Shown one piece after another: positions 16,870 to 25,472 of a stretch of DNA of 64,000 bases. Origin of the DNA: Haloarcula marina (GTDB lineage: Archaea; Halobacteriota; Halobacteria; Halobacteriales; Haloarculaceae); assembly GCF_024218775.1 (NCBI RefSeq), contig NZ_CP100404.1, positions 930,001-994,000 on the forward strand, written 5' to 3'. Below the pieces are notes generated by a model. That model ran no database searches and was not told where the DNA came from. It saw nothing but the letters and a program-made list of their open reading frames with translations. Both the position numbers and the translations under genes were made by a program. Positions within the stretch are counted from its first letter, which is position 1, and each line of letters begins with the position of its first letter.

Positions 16870-17671
16870 GCTTGCTACGGGAATCGCCGTTTTCCGTCGC
16901 CCTGCGCGTCGACGACGGTGGGTCCGCCAGAGTGGCGAGATACGGATGACCTGTTCGTCTTGCGTTTCGGCGCTCCGTCGCTGTGGGCCTCATCCCGCCA
17001 TTGTGAATTTTATATAGTACTTATACAGGTACTGCTCCCGTAGGCACGTCGTGGTCTCGTCGCTATCACCGTCGAATCACGCGTACCGAGATATCCTTCC
17101 GCATCGGGAACCCTCGGGTCGATTGGCTGGGGTCGATTAGGACGATAGCTTCCCGACCCTGATTTCGGCTAGCGGGACTATGCTCCTGATATAACAACAG
17201 TATATGTGTTATTGGGGTCCGGCGATACACATTCTTCAGAAGGGGATTTTATAAGTTCCTGCACTGAGATTTCCATTCTTCGCCAACAAAATCGAGAGTA
17301 TGGCCAAATAGGTGTGTATGGCTGTGTATGTGGAGATATATTTTTATCAAATCCAAACCGAGTACTATAAATCAATTTTAGAGGCATTATTAGCAAAACT
17401 TGAAATATAGCGGGGGATTTGGTGAGAGAGTAGATAATAATATGGTACCTAGTGTATTTTTGGCTACACTCTCGCAGATATAGGTCTATAATTGGCTCTG
17501 AATAGTTATTCCCATCTCGAAACCGACGTTGCTCCCCCGAATCGACGACGATGGTGGCATACCGTTGTCCGAGTAGTCGCGTCCCGCACCGACGGCTATA
17601 TCCCCAACGACTCGCCGTTGATATGGCCCCAGTGACAACGTATTTGGGACAGTAGCGTCATATCCCGAGTA
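16870..17671. other. Gene-poor intergenic region with an AT-rich island
   Basis: About 800 bp with no convincing gene. The segment from roughly 17160 to 17520 is strikingly AT-rich next to its GC-rich flanks, with runs such as GATATATTTTTATCAA and the imperfect tandem GTGTATGGCTGTGTATG (17311-17328). A 72-codon minus-strand frame (17178-17396) exists, but its composition (many Ser, Pro and Ile, few acidic residues) is not that of a haloarchaeal protein. It may be decayed foreign DNA or a regulatory/structural region. No transposase or terminal repeats were seen. Confidence 0.5.
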
Positions 17672-18001
17672 ATGACGGACGAAACCGATGCCGACGAAGA
17701 ACGAGTCGCCGTCTCGATGGAGATAACCGGTAGTTACGACGAAGTGATGTCGAAACTGGACACCACTGCGTCGGCGGGACCGTCGCTCGGGCCGCTAAAC
17801 GCCGACGTGGAGCGCCTGCTGGAGACCGTCGTGCGAATCAACGGCGGAACCCGCAGCGCCATCGCCGAGCAACTGCCCGCGGACATGTCCGTCGCCTTCG
17901 ACGCTGAAGCCGTCGTCGAGACGATGCAGGTCCTCGAGCGGTACGGCCTCGTTGTCCTCGAAGGCAACACGTGGAAGCCCGGTCCGGAACTCGAACGGTA
18001 G
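17672..18001 (+). CDS. Small haloarchaeal protein, possible winged-helix
   Basis: A 109-residue acidic protein of no family I recognise. The first 45 residues are polar. Residues about 48-108 (DVERLLETVVRINGG, then VVETMQVLERYGLVVLEGN) have the rhythm of a small winged-helix domain ending in a beta-wing. A DNA-binding or adaptor role is possible but not shown. No signal peptide or membrane segment is present. It is followed by the RNase H-like gene after 46 nt. Confidence 0.7.
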   Translation: MTDETDADEERVAVSMEITGSYDEVMSKLDTTASAGPSLGPLNADVERLLETVVRINGGTRSAIAEQLPADMSVAFDAEAVVETMQVLERYGLVVLEGNTWKPGPELER

Positions 18002-18047
18002 GGCCGTCATCGACGGGATTTTTCTTCGCCCTCGTCCACGGGTAGGT

Positions 18048-18500
18048 ATGCCGCCCTCGGACGAGCGCCCGACTCGCCCCTCGCTCCTGTTGTACTTCGA
18101 CGCGAGCGTCCGCTACGGGCCGGACAATGCGACGCCCACGTCGGCGGCCGTCGGGTTTCTCGTCGAGGACGGGTCCGAGACGGTCATCGAGGAATCGATT
18201 CGCGTCGACGCGTTCGTCTCCAGTTCGCAGTTGGAGTACCGCGCGCTCGTCGAAGCGGTGCGAGCAGTCGAGGCGTATCCGACCACGGTGGCGTCGTTGC
18301 ACGTCCACGGCGACGCCGACGCGGTCATCCGAGCGGTCGACCCACAGCATCCGACGACGCCGGACGACCGCCTCGCGCGGCATCGGGTCGCGGCCGTCCG
18401 CGAGTGCGTCGCGGACATCCCGTTGGTGACCTACCGCGCGGTCGGTCGCGACGAGAACGAACGCGCACACGACCTCGCGCGGGCGGGCCACAGTCGATAG
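18048..18500 (+). CDS. RNase H-like (RNase HI family) protein
   Basis: A 150-residue protein with the RNase HI carboxylate set: Asp18 (YFDAS), Glu63 (LEYRAL), Asp89 (HGDADAV) and a C-terminal Asp142 (NERAHDLA). These residues coordinate two metal ions and cut the RNA strand of RNA/DNA hybrids in the family. Haloarchaea often have several such paralogues, some of unknown substrate. The start at 18048 was chosen because the in-frame upstream stretch overlaps the preceding gene's end and is basic. Confidence 0.85.
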   Translation: MPPSDERPTRPSLLLYFDASVRYGPDNATPTSAAVGFLVEDGSETVIEESIRVDAFVSSSQLEYRALVEAVRAVEAYPTTVASLHVHGDADAVIRAVDPQHPTTPDDRLARHRVAAVRECVADIPLVTYRAVGRDENERAHDLARAGHSR

Positions 18501-18564
18501 CCGTCTCCGGGTTCCGACGCGAGACAACCGGACACCTAAGTGCCGGAGGCGTCTCCGTCCGGGT

Positions 18565-19467
18565 ATGCAGGTCGGGTCACGGCGGTGCATCGTCAACCCA
18601 GTGAGCGGCGAGGGCGACCACGCCGAGTACGTCGAGCGACTGATGCGGGCGCGCGGATTCGCGGTCGAACGGACCGAGGGGCCGGGCCACGGCGTCGAAC
18701 TCGGTCGGGCGGCGGGCGAGGACGGCGTCTCGGAGGTGGCCGTCTGCGGCGGCGACGGCACCATCAACGAGGTACTCCGCGGACTACACGACGCCGACCA
18801 CCTCGGCGAGGTAACGCTGAGCGTCGTCCCGAAGGGGACGGCGAACCTCCTCGCCGGAACTATCGGCATCGACGACTTCCAGCAGGGGGTCGAAGTGGCC
18901 GATACCGGTGAGACGCGGGCCGTCGACGTGGGACTCGCCGACGGCGAACCGTTCCTCGTCTCCTGTATCGCGGGTCTCCCGGCGGACGCGAGCGTCGCCA
19001 CGTCCGGCGACCTCAAGGCCCGGTTCGGGATGCTCGCCTTCCTCGTCACCGGGGTCCAGGAGGCCGTGGAGTTCGAGGGCCTCGACATCACCGTCGACGC
19101 CGTCGGCGAGGACGGCCCGGTGACGTGGTCCGGCGAGGCGACGTGTCTGCTGGTCGGGAACGCCCGGAAGTTCGTCGAGCGCGGCGGGCAAGCGAACATG
19201 GAGGACGGCCTGCTGGACGTGGCTATCGTCGAGCGCATGCCGACCGGAAATCTCGTCGCCGAGGCGGTGGCGCACCGATTGCTGGCGACGGACACCGATG
19301 GGGTGACGCACGTCCGCGCGCGCGACATTTCCGTCGACGGCCACGGCGAACCCGTGACGTTCAGCCGCGACGGCGAACTCGCCGAACACATGCGCCTCGA
19401 CTTCGACGTGGAACCGCGAACGCTCTCGCTGCGGGTCGGCCCGTCCTACGACCCGGACCCGGCGTAG
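18565..19467 (+). CDS. Diacylglycerol kinase-family lipid kinase (DagK/YegS type)
   Basis: A 300-residue soluble kinase with the nucleotide-binding GGDGTINEV motif (residues 62-70) and VPKGTANLLA (near 92-101), both diagnostic of the DAG/sphingosine kinase catalytic domain. The C-terminal beta-sandwich carries FVERGGQANMEDGLLDV, as in YegS-like proteins. It probably phosphorylates an isoprenoid or glycerolipid at the membrane surface, but the substrate cannot be stated. It is followed by an M48 protease gene on the same strand. Confidence 0.9.
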   Translation: MQVGSRRCIVNPVSGEGDHAEYVERLMRARGFAVERTEGPGHGVELGRAAGEDGVSEVAVCGGDGTINEVLRGLHDADHLGEVTLSVVPKGTANLLAGTIGIDDFQQGVEVADTGETRAVDVGLADGEPFLVSCIAGLPADASVATSGDLKARFGMLAFLVTGVQEAVEFEGLDITVDAVGEDGPVTWSGEATCLLVGNARKFVERGGQANMEDGLLDVAIVERMPTGNLVAEAVAHRLLATDTDGVTHVRARDISVDGHGEPVTFSRDGELAEHMRLDFDVEPRTLSLRVGPSYDPDPA

Positions 19468-19524
19468 CGCCGCGACGAGGATCGCTGGCCGACGTTTTAA
19501 CTGCCGCTCGGTCGACCGTCCGGT

Positions 19525-20514
19525 ATGGATTGGTCCCCTGACCGAGCGCTCCGAGTGCGGATGGCGCTCGCGCTCTGCCTCTTGTGTGTCACCGTCGTCG
19601 CGGCGATTGCGGCGACCGGCGCGATTCTCACGCTCCTCCTCGGGATGGCTATCGCCGTCGCCGCGCCCGACCCGGAGTTGCTCACCGTCGAGGCGGTGGT
19701 CGCCCTCGGCGGGGTCGCGACGGTCGCGGTCCTCGCCGCTGTCGTCTGGGGCGAGCGCACTGCCCCAGAACACGCCGTCGCGGTGACGGGTGCGACGCGG
19801 GTCGACGAGGAAAGCCACCCCGAACTGCTGTCGCTCGTGCGGGCCGTCGCGCAGCAGGCCGACGTGCCGGTTCCGACGGTGGCCCTCGCCCCCACCGACA
19901 CGCCGCTGTCGCTGACGACCGGATTCCGGCCGCGAAACGCCACGCTCGTCGTCAGCGACGGACTCTTCGAGACCCTCTCGACAGACGAACTGGAGGCCGT
20001 CGTCGCCCACGAAATCGCGCACGTCGCCAACCGGGACGCCGCGGTGCTGACGGCGGTGGCGCTCCCAGTCGGCGCGGCCGAACGCGTCCGCGAACTCCTC
20101 GCCGGACCCACGGCGGGCGTCGAACACGGCCACCCGAGTCGCGCTGGCTACGCCGACGCGCTTCTCACTGCGGGGCTGCTGTTCGTCCTGCCGGTCTGGG
20201 TGGGCGCGCAGTTGCTCGTCGCCTCGCTCGCCCGCGCGAGAGAGTTCACGGCCGACGCCGGTGCGGTGGCTATCACCGGCAATCCGGCCGCGCTGGCGAG
20301 CGCGCTCGAACGCATCGACAGCGCCGTCGCGAACCGACCGGGTCGGGACTTTCGGACGACGGCCGTCTCTGCGTTCGCAATCGTCGAACCGTCGGCCGAC
20401 CACGGTGACGGAATTTTGGCCCCGATTCGGCGCGTGATCGGCCGACTGTTCGCCACGCATCCGCCGACCGAAGCGCGTCTCGCGCGACTGAAAGAACGGG
20501 CCGACGAGCGCTAG
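19525..20514 (+). CDS. M48 family membrane metalloprotease (HtpX-like)
   Basis: A 329-residue zinc protease. Two N-terminal hydrophobic helices (about 11-47 and 53-75) are followed by the zinc site HEIAH (His162 and His166) and a third ligand in REFTADAGAV. A further hydrophobic stretch (about 212-235) lies between them. The layout is that of HtpX, which degrades misfolded membrane proteins with its active site facing the cytoplasm. Its stop overlaps the convergent lipoprotein gene by 3 nt. Confidence 0.92.
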   Translation: MDWSPDRALRVRMALALCLLCVTVVAAIAATGAILTLLLGMAIAVAAPDPELLTVEAVVALGGVATVAVLAAVVWGERTAPEHAVAVTGATRVDEESHPELLSLVRAVAQQADVPVPTVALAPTDTPLSLTTGFRPRNATLVVSDGLFETLSTDELEAVVAHEIAHVANRDAAVLTAVALPVGAAERVRELLAGPTAGVEHGHPSRAGYADALLTAGLLFVLPVWVGAQLLVASLARAREFTADAGAVAITGNPAALASALERIDSAVANRPGRDFRTTAVSAFAIVEPSADHGDGILAPIRRVIGRLFATHPPTEARLARLKERADER

Positions 20515-21488
20515 TCCTCGACCCTGACGTAGACGGCGGCGTCGTAGTAGCTGCCGTCGAAGGCGAGATACTCAGTTTCGGCCATCTTCGACTCGCATTT
20601 CTCGACCGAACAGCCGAGCGCGTCGTGGAGTCCGAGGGTTCGGAGTAGGTCCTCGAATCCCGTCGCGAGCGGCATGGTGTCCACGTATCCCCCGTCGAAT
20701 TGCGCCCGTTCGAATAGGTCCGCGGCCTCGGCGTCGAAGTCGGCGGGTTCGAGGCGCACCTCGACACCGGCGGCGTCGGCGACTCGTTCGAAGGCGGCGT
20801 CGCCGGTCGCGACCTGCGTCGCGACGGCGGTGTGTTCGGGTTCGACGAGCGTCTCTCGGGAGACTTCGACGCGGAGGACCGCGCCGTGGACGCTGACGTA
20901 CTCGTGTTCGGGGTCGGGAATCAGTTCGCTCTCGGCGGGGTCGGCGTTCCGGTAGACGTAGCCGCCCTGTTCGATGTACTTCCACGGCGCGCCGCCGCCG
21001 TACCGCTCGGCCCGGGCGGCGAAGTAGGCGGGCATGACCGCGCCTTGGTCGAGTTCGGGCAACGCTTCCCGGGGTGTCGCCTCGGACGTCTCCTCGTCGT
21101 CGGCGCGGCCGACCCACGACAGTCTGAGGACCCAGCGGTCGATTCGCTCGCTCCCGCTGACAACGTCGTGGAGTTGGTAGTAGGTCCCCTCGCGTTCGGT
21201 GTATTCGCCGTCGGGGACCGCGGGATAGCCGTACGTTCGGTACGCTTCGCCCGTGGTGGCGGCTTCCCACGCCTCTCGGCGTCCGGTTTGGCCGGGTCGG
21301 TCGTCGTCGGGTTCGGGCGGTTTCCACAGCAACTCGTCGGCCAGCGAATCGCCGTGCTCCTCGACGTAGAGGGTGTACTCGACGCGGCGGTCGGAATCGG
21401 GTCGTAACGACTCACACCCCGCGAGCGCGGCGAAACCGGTCGCCGTCGCGCCGAGGAACGCCCGGCGGCTAGTGGAGGGGGAGGGCAT
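20511..21488 (-). CDS. Haloarchaeal Tat lipoprotein of unknown function
   Basis: A 325-residue exported protein. STSRRAFLGATATGFAALAGC is a clear Tat signal (twin Arg at residues 8-9) with a lipobox cysteine at 25. The mature part is acidic, without repeats or a recognisable enzyme motif. Two cysteines near the C-terminus (LGCSVEKCESK) might form a disulphide outside the cell. The start at 21488 is chosen because it places the twin-arginine motif at the N-terminus. Function unknown. Confidence 0.85.
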   Translation of the reverse strand: MPSPSTSRRAFLGATATGFAALAGCESLRPDSDRRVEYTLYVEEHGDSLADELLWKPPEPDDDRPGQTGRREAWEAATTGEAYRTYGYPAVPDGEYTEREGTYYQLHDVVSGSERIDRWVLRLSWVGRADDEETSEATPREALPELDQGAVMPAYFAARAERYGGGAPWKYIEQGGYVYRNADPAESELIPDPEHEYVSVHGAVLRVEVSRETLVEPEHTAVATQVATGDAAFERVADAAGVEVRLEPADFDAEAADLFERAQFDGGYVDTMPLATGFEDLLRTLGLHDALGCSVEKCESKMAETEYLAFDGSYYDAAVYVRVED

Positions 21489-21597
21489 CGCCTGTCGATT
21501 CGGTCGTCGCGCGGTAAATACCTCTGCTCTGTCGTAGCTACAACTCGGATTTAACCGAGCCACGGGAATTAGGTAGCTACCCCGGATACACCCGACA

Positions 21598-22365
21598 ATG
21601 TCGTGGCGGTTGGTCCTCGTCGCCGTAGTGGTCCTCGCGTCAGGGTGTGTTGGGTTGATCGGGGAATCGCCCGACGGTACGTCGGTCCGGGACGACACGT
21701 CGTCACCGCCCGGTATCGACGGCGGTATCGCGAACGCGACGACGCTGGTGCGCGCCCACCAGCGTTCGTTCGCCGGTACCGGAGTCGTCGTCGAGACGAG
21801 TCGTGCGCGCCGGAGTACCGTCTCCGGCGTCGGCAACCAGAGTACGCGGACGCGAACCCGCGCGAGTGCCAACGGGACGCTCTGGCAACGCCGGACGGTC
21901 GAAACCATCGACGGCGAGCAGCAGGCCGTGTTGTGGCACGACGGCGAGCGCGGCGTCCGGCGATTCGACGACACCGGCCGGACCGATACCGTCAACGGCC
22001 CCGTCGGTCCCACGCGCCGGTATCAGACGGCGGACCTCAGACGATGGCTGGCGACGGGCGAGTACGGTGTGGTCGCCGTCGAGGCGGGAGAGCCGACGCG
22101 ATACGTCCTCTCGGCGACGACGTACACGCCGCCCGACGGCGACCCGCTGGAGGCCGATACCGTCCGATACGACGCGCGGGCCGTCGTCACCGAGTCGGGA
22201 CGGGTGACCGGATTCACGGCGACGCTTTCCACCGTCGAGCGAAACAAGTGGGGGCGACAGGCCTGGACGGCGTCGTACACCTACCGAGTGGTTCGGACTG
22301 GGTCGGTTGCCGTCCCGCGACCCGAGTGGACCGGCGACGTGCCACCGGAGGTGCGAGATGGCTGA
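21598..22365 (+). CDS. Haloarchaeal lipoprotein (DUF7537-like)
   Basis: A 255-residue lipoprotein. A short hydrophobic signal ends LASGC (Cys17), a Sec-type lipobox rather than a Tat one. The mature domain (about 40-250) has the pattern of haloarchaeal DUF7537-like proteins, which resemble LolA/LppX-type outer-surface folds: GNQSTRTRTRAS, LWQRRTVE and a run of beta strands. The last 8 nt overlap the start of the subtilase gene, so the two are probably co-translated. The role is unknown. Confidence 0.8.
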   Translation: MSWRLVLVAVVVLASGCVGLIGESPDGTSVRDDTSSPPGIDGGIANATTLVRAHQRSFAGTGVVVETSRARRSTVSGVGNQSTRTRTRASANGTLWQRRTVETIDGEQQAVLWHDGERGVRRFDDTGRTDTVNGPVGPTRRYQTADLRRWLATGEYGVVAVEAGEPTRYVLSATTYTPPDGDPLEADTVRYDARAVVTESGRVTGFTATLSTVERNKWGRQAWTASYTYRVVRTGSVAVPRPEWTGDVPPEVRDG

Positions 22366-23665
22366 GACGCCACGGCGGACCTTCCTGGCGGCGGCGCTGG
22401 CGATTCTGGCGCTGACGACGGCGGTAGGCGCGCTGGCAACGACGAGCGCGCCGCTTCCGACCGACGACGCGGATGCTGCGACGGCCGCACGGTCGGCGGG
22501 CGTCGGAGACGAACCGCTCGCGGTGCTTCACGACCGGGGAGTGACCGGCGAGAACGTCTCCGTCGGCGTCGTCGACGTGACCGGCTTCGATACGGACGCG
22601 CCAGCGCTGGCCGACCGCGTCCGAGCGGCGCGGGCGTTCGGGTCGCGTTCGGTCGGCGCGGAACCGAACGACCACGGGACGGCGGCGGCCACGGTGGTCG
22701 CGCGGATGGCGCCCGAGAGTTCGCTGTACCTCGCGCACGTCGACGACGTGGACAGCTATCGTCGCGCGGTCGCGTGGCTCCGGGCGTCGGGCGTCGACGT
22801 CGTCGTCGCGCCCGTCTCCTTCTACGGGCAACCCGGGGATGGGAGCGGACCAGTGGGCGATGTCGCCCGCCGGACGGTCGAATCCGGGACCGTCTTCGTC
22901 GCACCGGCGGGGAATCTCGCGGCGTCCCACTGGCACGGGACCTACGACGCCGCGGGAACGGACGACGGCACCGTGTTGTTCGCCGAGGGATACAGACGGA
23001 CTGCCATCCGGGGGCCGACGGACGTGACGCTGTGGCTCTCGTGGGACCGCGCGCACGCCGACGAGGACTACACCGCCGAACTGTACTGGACGAACGGGAC
23101 GGCAAGCCGACTCGTCGCCCGCTCACAGCCGTATCCCGGCGACGACGTGCCCAACGAGCGCATCGTCGCGGACGTGTCGCCGGGCCGGTACTTCGTCGTT
23201 ATCCGCGGCCCCGCCGACCCCACCGGCGCGCATCTCCGGTTGGTGTCACCGACCCACGAGTTCCAGCGAGCGCGTCCGCGCGGGAGCGTCGTCGCGCCGG
23301 GCACGGCCCGCCGGGCGCTCACCATCGGCGCGTACGACGAGCGGACCGACCGCGTCGAACCGTTCAGTTCCCGCGGGCCGACGGCAGACGGGCGGACGGG
23401 CGTCGACGTGGTCGCGCCCGACAGTCAGTTCGCGGGGCTGACCGAGTCGGGGTTCGTCGGGTCTTCGGCGGCCGCCCCGTACGTCGGCGCGGTGGCGGCG
23501 CTCGTGCTCGACGCCGACCCGTCGCTGTCGCCCGCCCACGTCGAACTCCTACTCGAACTGTCCGCGCGGGACGTGGGGCCGGTCGGCGTCGACACCGCGT
23601 CGGGGCACGGCGTCGTCGACCCAGCGAGCGCCGTCGCCGCGGCCAACGACTCGGCGACCGGTTAA
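22358..23665 (+). CDS. Tat-exported subtilisin-like serine protease (S8) with an inserted beta domain
   Basis: A 435-residue protease. MAETPRRTFLAAAL is a Tat signal. The catalytic residues are Asp73 (GVVDVTGF), His106 (NDHGTA) and Ser380 (GSSAAAP), with oxyanion Asn186 (APAGN). Between Asn186 and Ser380 lies a stretch of about 100 residues (about 195-295: TLWLSWDRAHADEDYTAELY, then YFVVIRG) that resembles a secreted pre-peptidase C-terminal-type beta domain. It is nested inside the catalytic domain rather than appended. Nothing after the catalytic domain anchors it, so it is probably released or held at the surface by other means. It is coupled to the preceding lipoprotein by overlap. Confidence 0.88.
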   Translation: MAETPRRTFLAAALAILALTTAVGALATTSAPLPTDDADAATAARSAGVGDEPLAVLHDRGVTGENVSVGVVDVTGFDTDAPALADRVRAARAFGSRSVGAEPNDHGTAAATVVARMAPESSLYLAHVDDVDSYRRAVAWLRASGVDVVVAPVSFYGQPGDGSGPVGDVARRTVESGTVFVAPAGNLAASHWHGTYDAAGTDDGTVLFAEGYRRTAIRGPTDVTLWLSWDRAHADEDYTAELYWTNGTASRLVARSQPYPGDDVPNERIVADVSPGRYFVVIRGPADPTGAHLRLVSPTHEFQRARPRGSVVAPGTARRALTIGAYDERTDRVEPFSSRGPTADGRTGVDVVAPDSQFAGLTESGFVGSSAAAPYVGAVAALVLDADPSLSPAHVELLLELSARDVGPVGVDTASGHGVVDPASAVAAANDSATG

Positions 23666-23725
23666 ATCGGATTTTAACCCAGCCGAATCGATTTAACGAT
23701 AGCGACAGCAGTGTGTGGTAGCGAG

Positions 23726-24349
23726 ATGGCTGGACTTATCGACCGCCTGCAACAGCGGACTGGCACGCCCGAGGAACGACCGCGCGTCCTCGATGTCGAC
23801 GACGCCGACACCGATGCCGTTCTAGACGCGCTCGCTTCGGACACCGCCCGAGCGCTGTTCCGGACGCTGTTCGAGGAACCCGGGACGCCATCCGAAATCG
23901 CGGCCCGGTGCGATACCTCCGTCCAGAACGTCCACTACCACGTCTCGAACCTCGAAGCGGCGGGCTTGGTCGAGCCTATCGACACCGTCTACTCCGAGAA
24001 GGGCAACGAGATGACCGTCTACGGCCCGGCGAGCGACCCAATCGTCCTCGTCGGCAACCGGGAGCTACGGCCGCGGATTCAGCGCTCGATAAGCGACGTG
24101 GTCGCCGGATTGGGCCTGCTTGGCCTCGCCAGCCTGTTCGTCCAGTGGGGGGCCGAACGCCTCGCCGCCACCGGAGACGGCGTCCTCGGCCCGGCGAGTC
24201 CGACGGCCCCGCAGACGGACCCGACGGGGTCGCTCGCGTGGGTCGTCTTCGACGTGGTCGAACCCGGTGTCCTCTTTCTGTGCGGCTCCCTCGTTGTCCT
24301 CGGCCTCCTCGCCGTTGTCGAGCGACGGCGGGAATCGGCGGCTTACTGA
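23726..24349 (+). CDS. HTH (ArsR-like) transcriptional regulator with two C-terminal membrane helices
   Basis: About 207 residues from the ATG at 23726 (23711 is an alternative start). The N-terminal winged helix (about 30-105) reads DALASDTARALFRTLFEE and CDTSVQNVHYHVSNLEAAGL, a classical ArsR/HTH_20 recognition helix. Two hydrophobic segments (about 122-142 and 170-195) anchor it in the membrane. Membrane-bound regulators of this form are frequent in haloarchaea. The target is unknown, but the subtilase and lipoprotein just upstream are candidates. A TATA-like CGATTTAACG lies at 23690-23699. Confidence 0.85.
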   Translation: MAGLIDRLQQRTGTPEERPRVLDVDDADTDAVLDALASDTARALFRTLFEEPGTPSEIAARCDTSVQNVHYHVSNLEAAGLVEPIDTVYSEKGNEMTVYGPASDPIVLVGNRELRPRIQRSISDVVAGLGLLGLASLFVQWGAERLAATGDGVLGPASPTAPQTDPTGSLAWVVFDVVEPGVLFLCGSLVVLGLLAVVERRRESAAY

Positions 24350-24410
24350 CCCACAGCGCCGGTAACCCGGTGTTTACTATCTGTCGAAAATTCTAAGTTT
24401 ATGTCGAGAT

Positions 24411-25451
24411 ATGGACGCTATCGACATCTCGACGCTGTTGTTACAGGCATCGATTCAGGACACCATCACCAGCACCATCGGCGACGTCATCGCCTATCTG
24501 CCGACCCTGTTGGCGGCGTTGCTCGTCCTCGTGGTCGGGTACGTCGTCGGCCGCGTCCTCGGTGGACTCGTCACCCGCGTCGTCGAGCGAATCGGCGTCG
24601 CGAAGTACACGCGCGGGACGGCGCTCGACTCGGGCGACGGCGACAACCTCGCCCGCATCCTGGGCAAACTCGTCGCCTACTACGTCTACTTCGTCGCCAT
24701 CCTCGCGGCCGCGAACATCCTCGACATCCCGGCGCTGTCGACGTTGCTCGGCGACATCGGCGCGTACCTGCCGGTCATCCTCGCGGCCGTCGTCGTCCTC
24801 GTCCTCGGATTCGTCGTCGGCCGCATCGTCGGGGACTTGGTCGCCGATTTCGTCGGCGGGTTCGGCATCGGCCCGTACCTGCGTGACACCCCCTTAGAAC
24901 GGTTCGGTGACACCGAAGGCGAGTTCGGCCGTCTCGTCGGAACGCTGGTCACCTACTACATCTATCTGCTGACGCTGCTGACCGTCGCCGACATCGTCGA
25001 GATTCCGGCGCTGTCGGAACTGCTCGCGACGTTCGTTACCTATCTCCCGGCGCTGGCTGGCGGCCTCGTCGTGTTGCTCGTCGGTATCTGGCTGGCCGAA
25101 CGACTCGGCGCGCTGGTCGCCGGAACCGACGAGAGTCGGGTCGCCGGACTCGCGGGCATCGCGGTGAAGGTGCTCGTCTACTACATCACGGTCACCATCG
25201 CGCTGAGCGCCATCGGCTTCGACACGACGGCGCTGACGAACCTCTTTACGGCGTTCGTCGCCGCCTTCTTCGGGGCGTTGGCTATCGCACTCGCGATCGG
25301 TATCGGCGTCGCCGTCGGCTTGGGCGGCCAGGAGTACGTGGGCGAGAACATCGACGACTGGATGCGCTCGCTCCGGGGCACGGCGGCGGAGATGGAAGAC
25401 GAGGCGGACACGGACGACGAGGGCGGAACGGGAAGGGAAGAAGAACCGTAA
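24411..25451 (+). CDS. Membrane protein with triplicated conserved TM helix (mechanosensitive-channel-related)
   Basis: A 346-residue protein built from three related units, each with a hydrophobic helix and a following short amphipathic stretch: IAYLPTLLAALLVLVVGYVV near 27, IGAYLPVILAAVVVLVLGFV near 117 and VTYLPALAGGLVVLLVGIWL near 207. The paired motif YYxYxxxxLTVADIxxIPALSxLL also repeats. A glycine-rich helix (GALAIALAIGIGVAVGLGGQ) precedes the acidic tail and resembles the MscS pore region. It is probably a small-conductance channel or an osmotic sensor in the cytoplasmic membrane. It lacks an obvious MscS beta domain. Confidence 0.8.
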   Translation: MDAIDISTLLLQASIQDTITSTIGDVIAYLPTLLAALLVLVVGYVVGRVLGGLVTRVVERIGVAKYTRGTALDSGDGDNLARILGKLVAYYVYFVAILAAANILDIPALSTLLGDIGAYLPVILAAVVVLVLGFVVGRIVGDLVADFVGGFGIGPYLRDTPLERFGDTEGEFGRLVGTLVTYYIYLLTLLTVADIVEIPALSELLATFVTYLPALAGGLVVLLVGIWLAERLGALVAGTDESRVAGLAGIAVKVLVYYITVTIALSAIGFDTTALTNLFTAFVAAFFGALAIALAIGIGVAVGLGGQEYVGENIDDWMRSLRGTAAEMEDEADTDDEGGTGREEEP

Positions 25452-25472
25452 CACGGCGGAACGAGAGTCGCT

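Noticed and set aside
17178-17396. 72-codon frame in the AT-rich island
   Set aside because: Its amino-acid composition is unlike haloarchaeal proteins, and no promoter or homology is recognisable. It was described as part of the intergenic region instead.
17160-17520. Insertion-sequence remnant
   Set aside because: The AT bias suggests foreign origin, but I see no transposase motif, terminal inverted repeats or target-site duplication.
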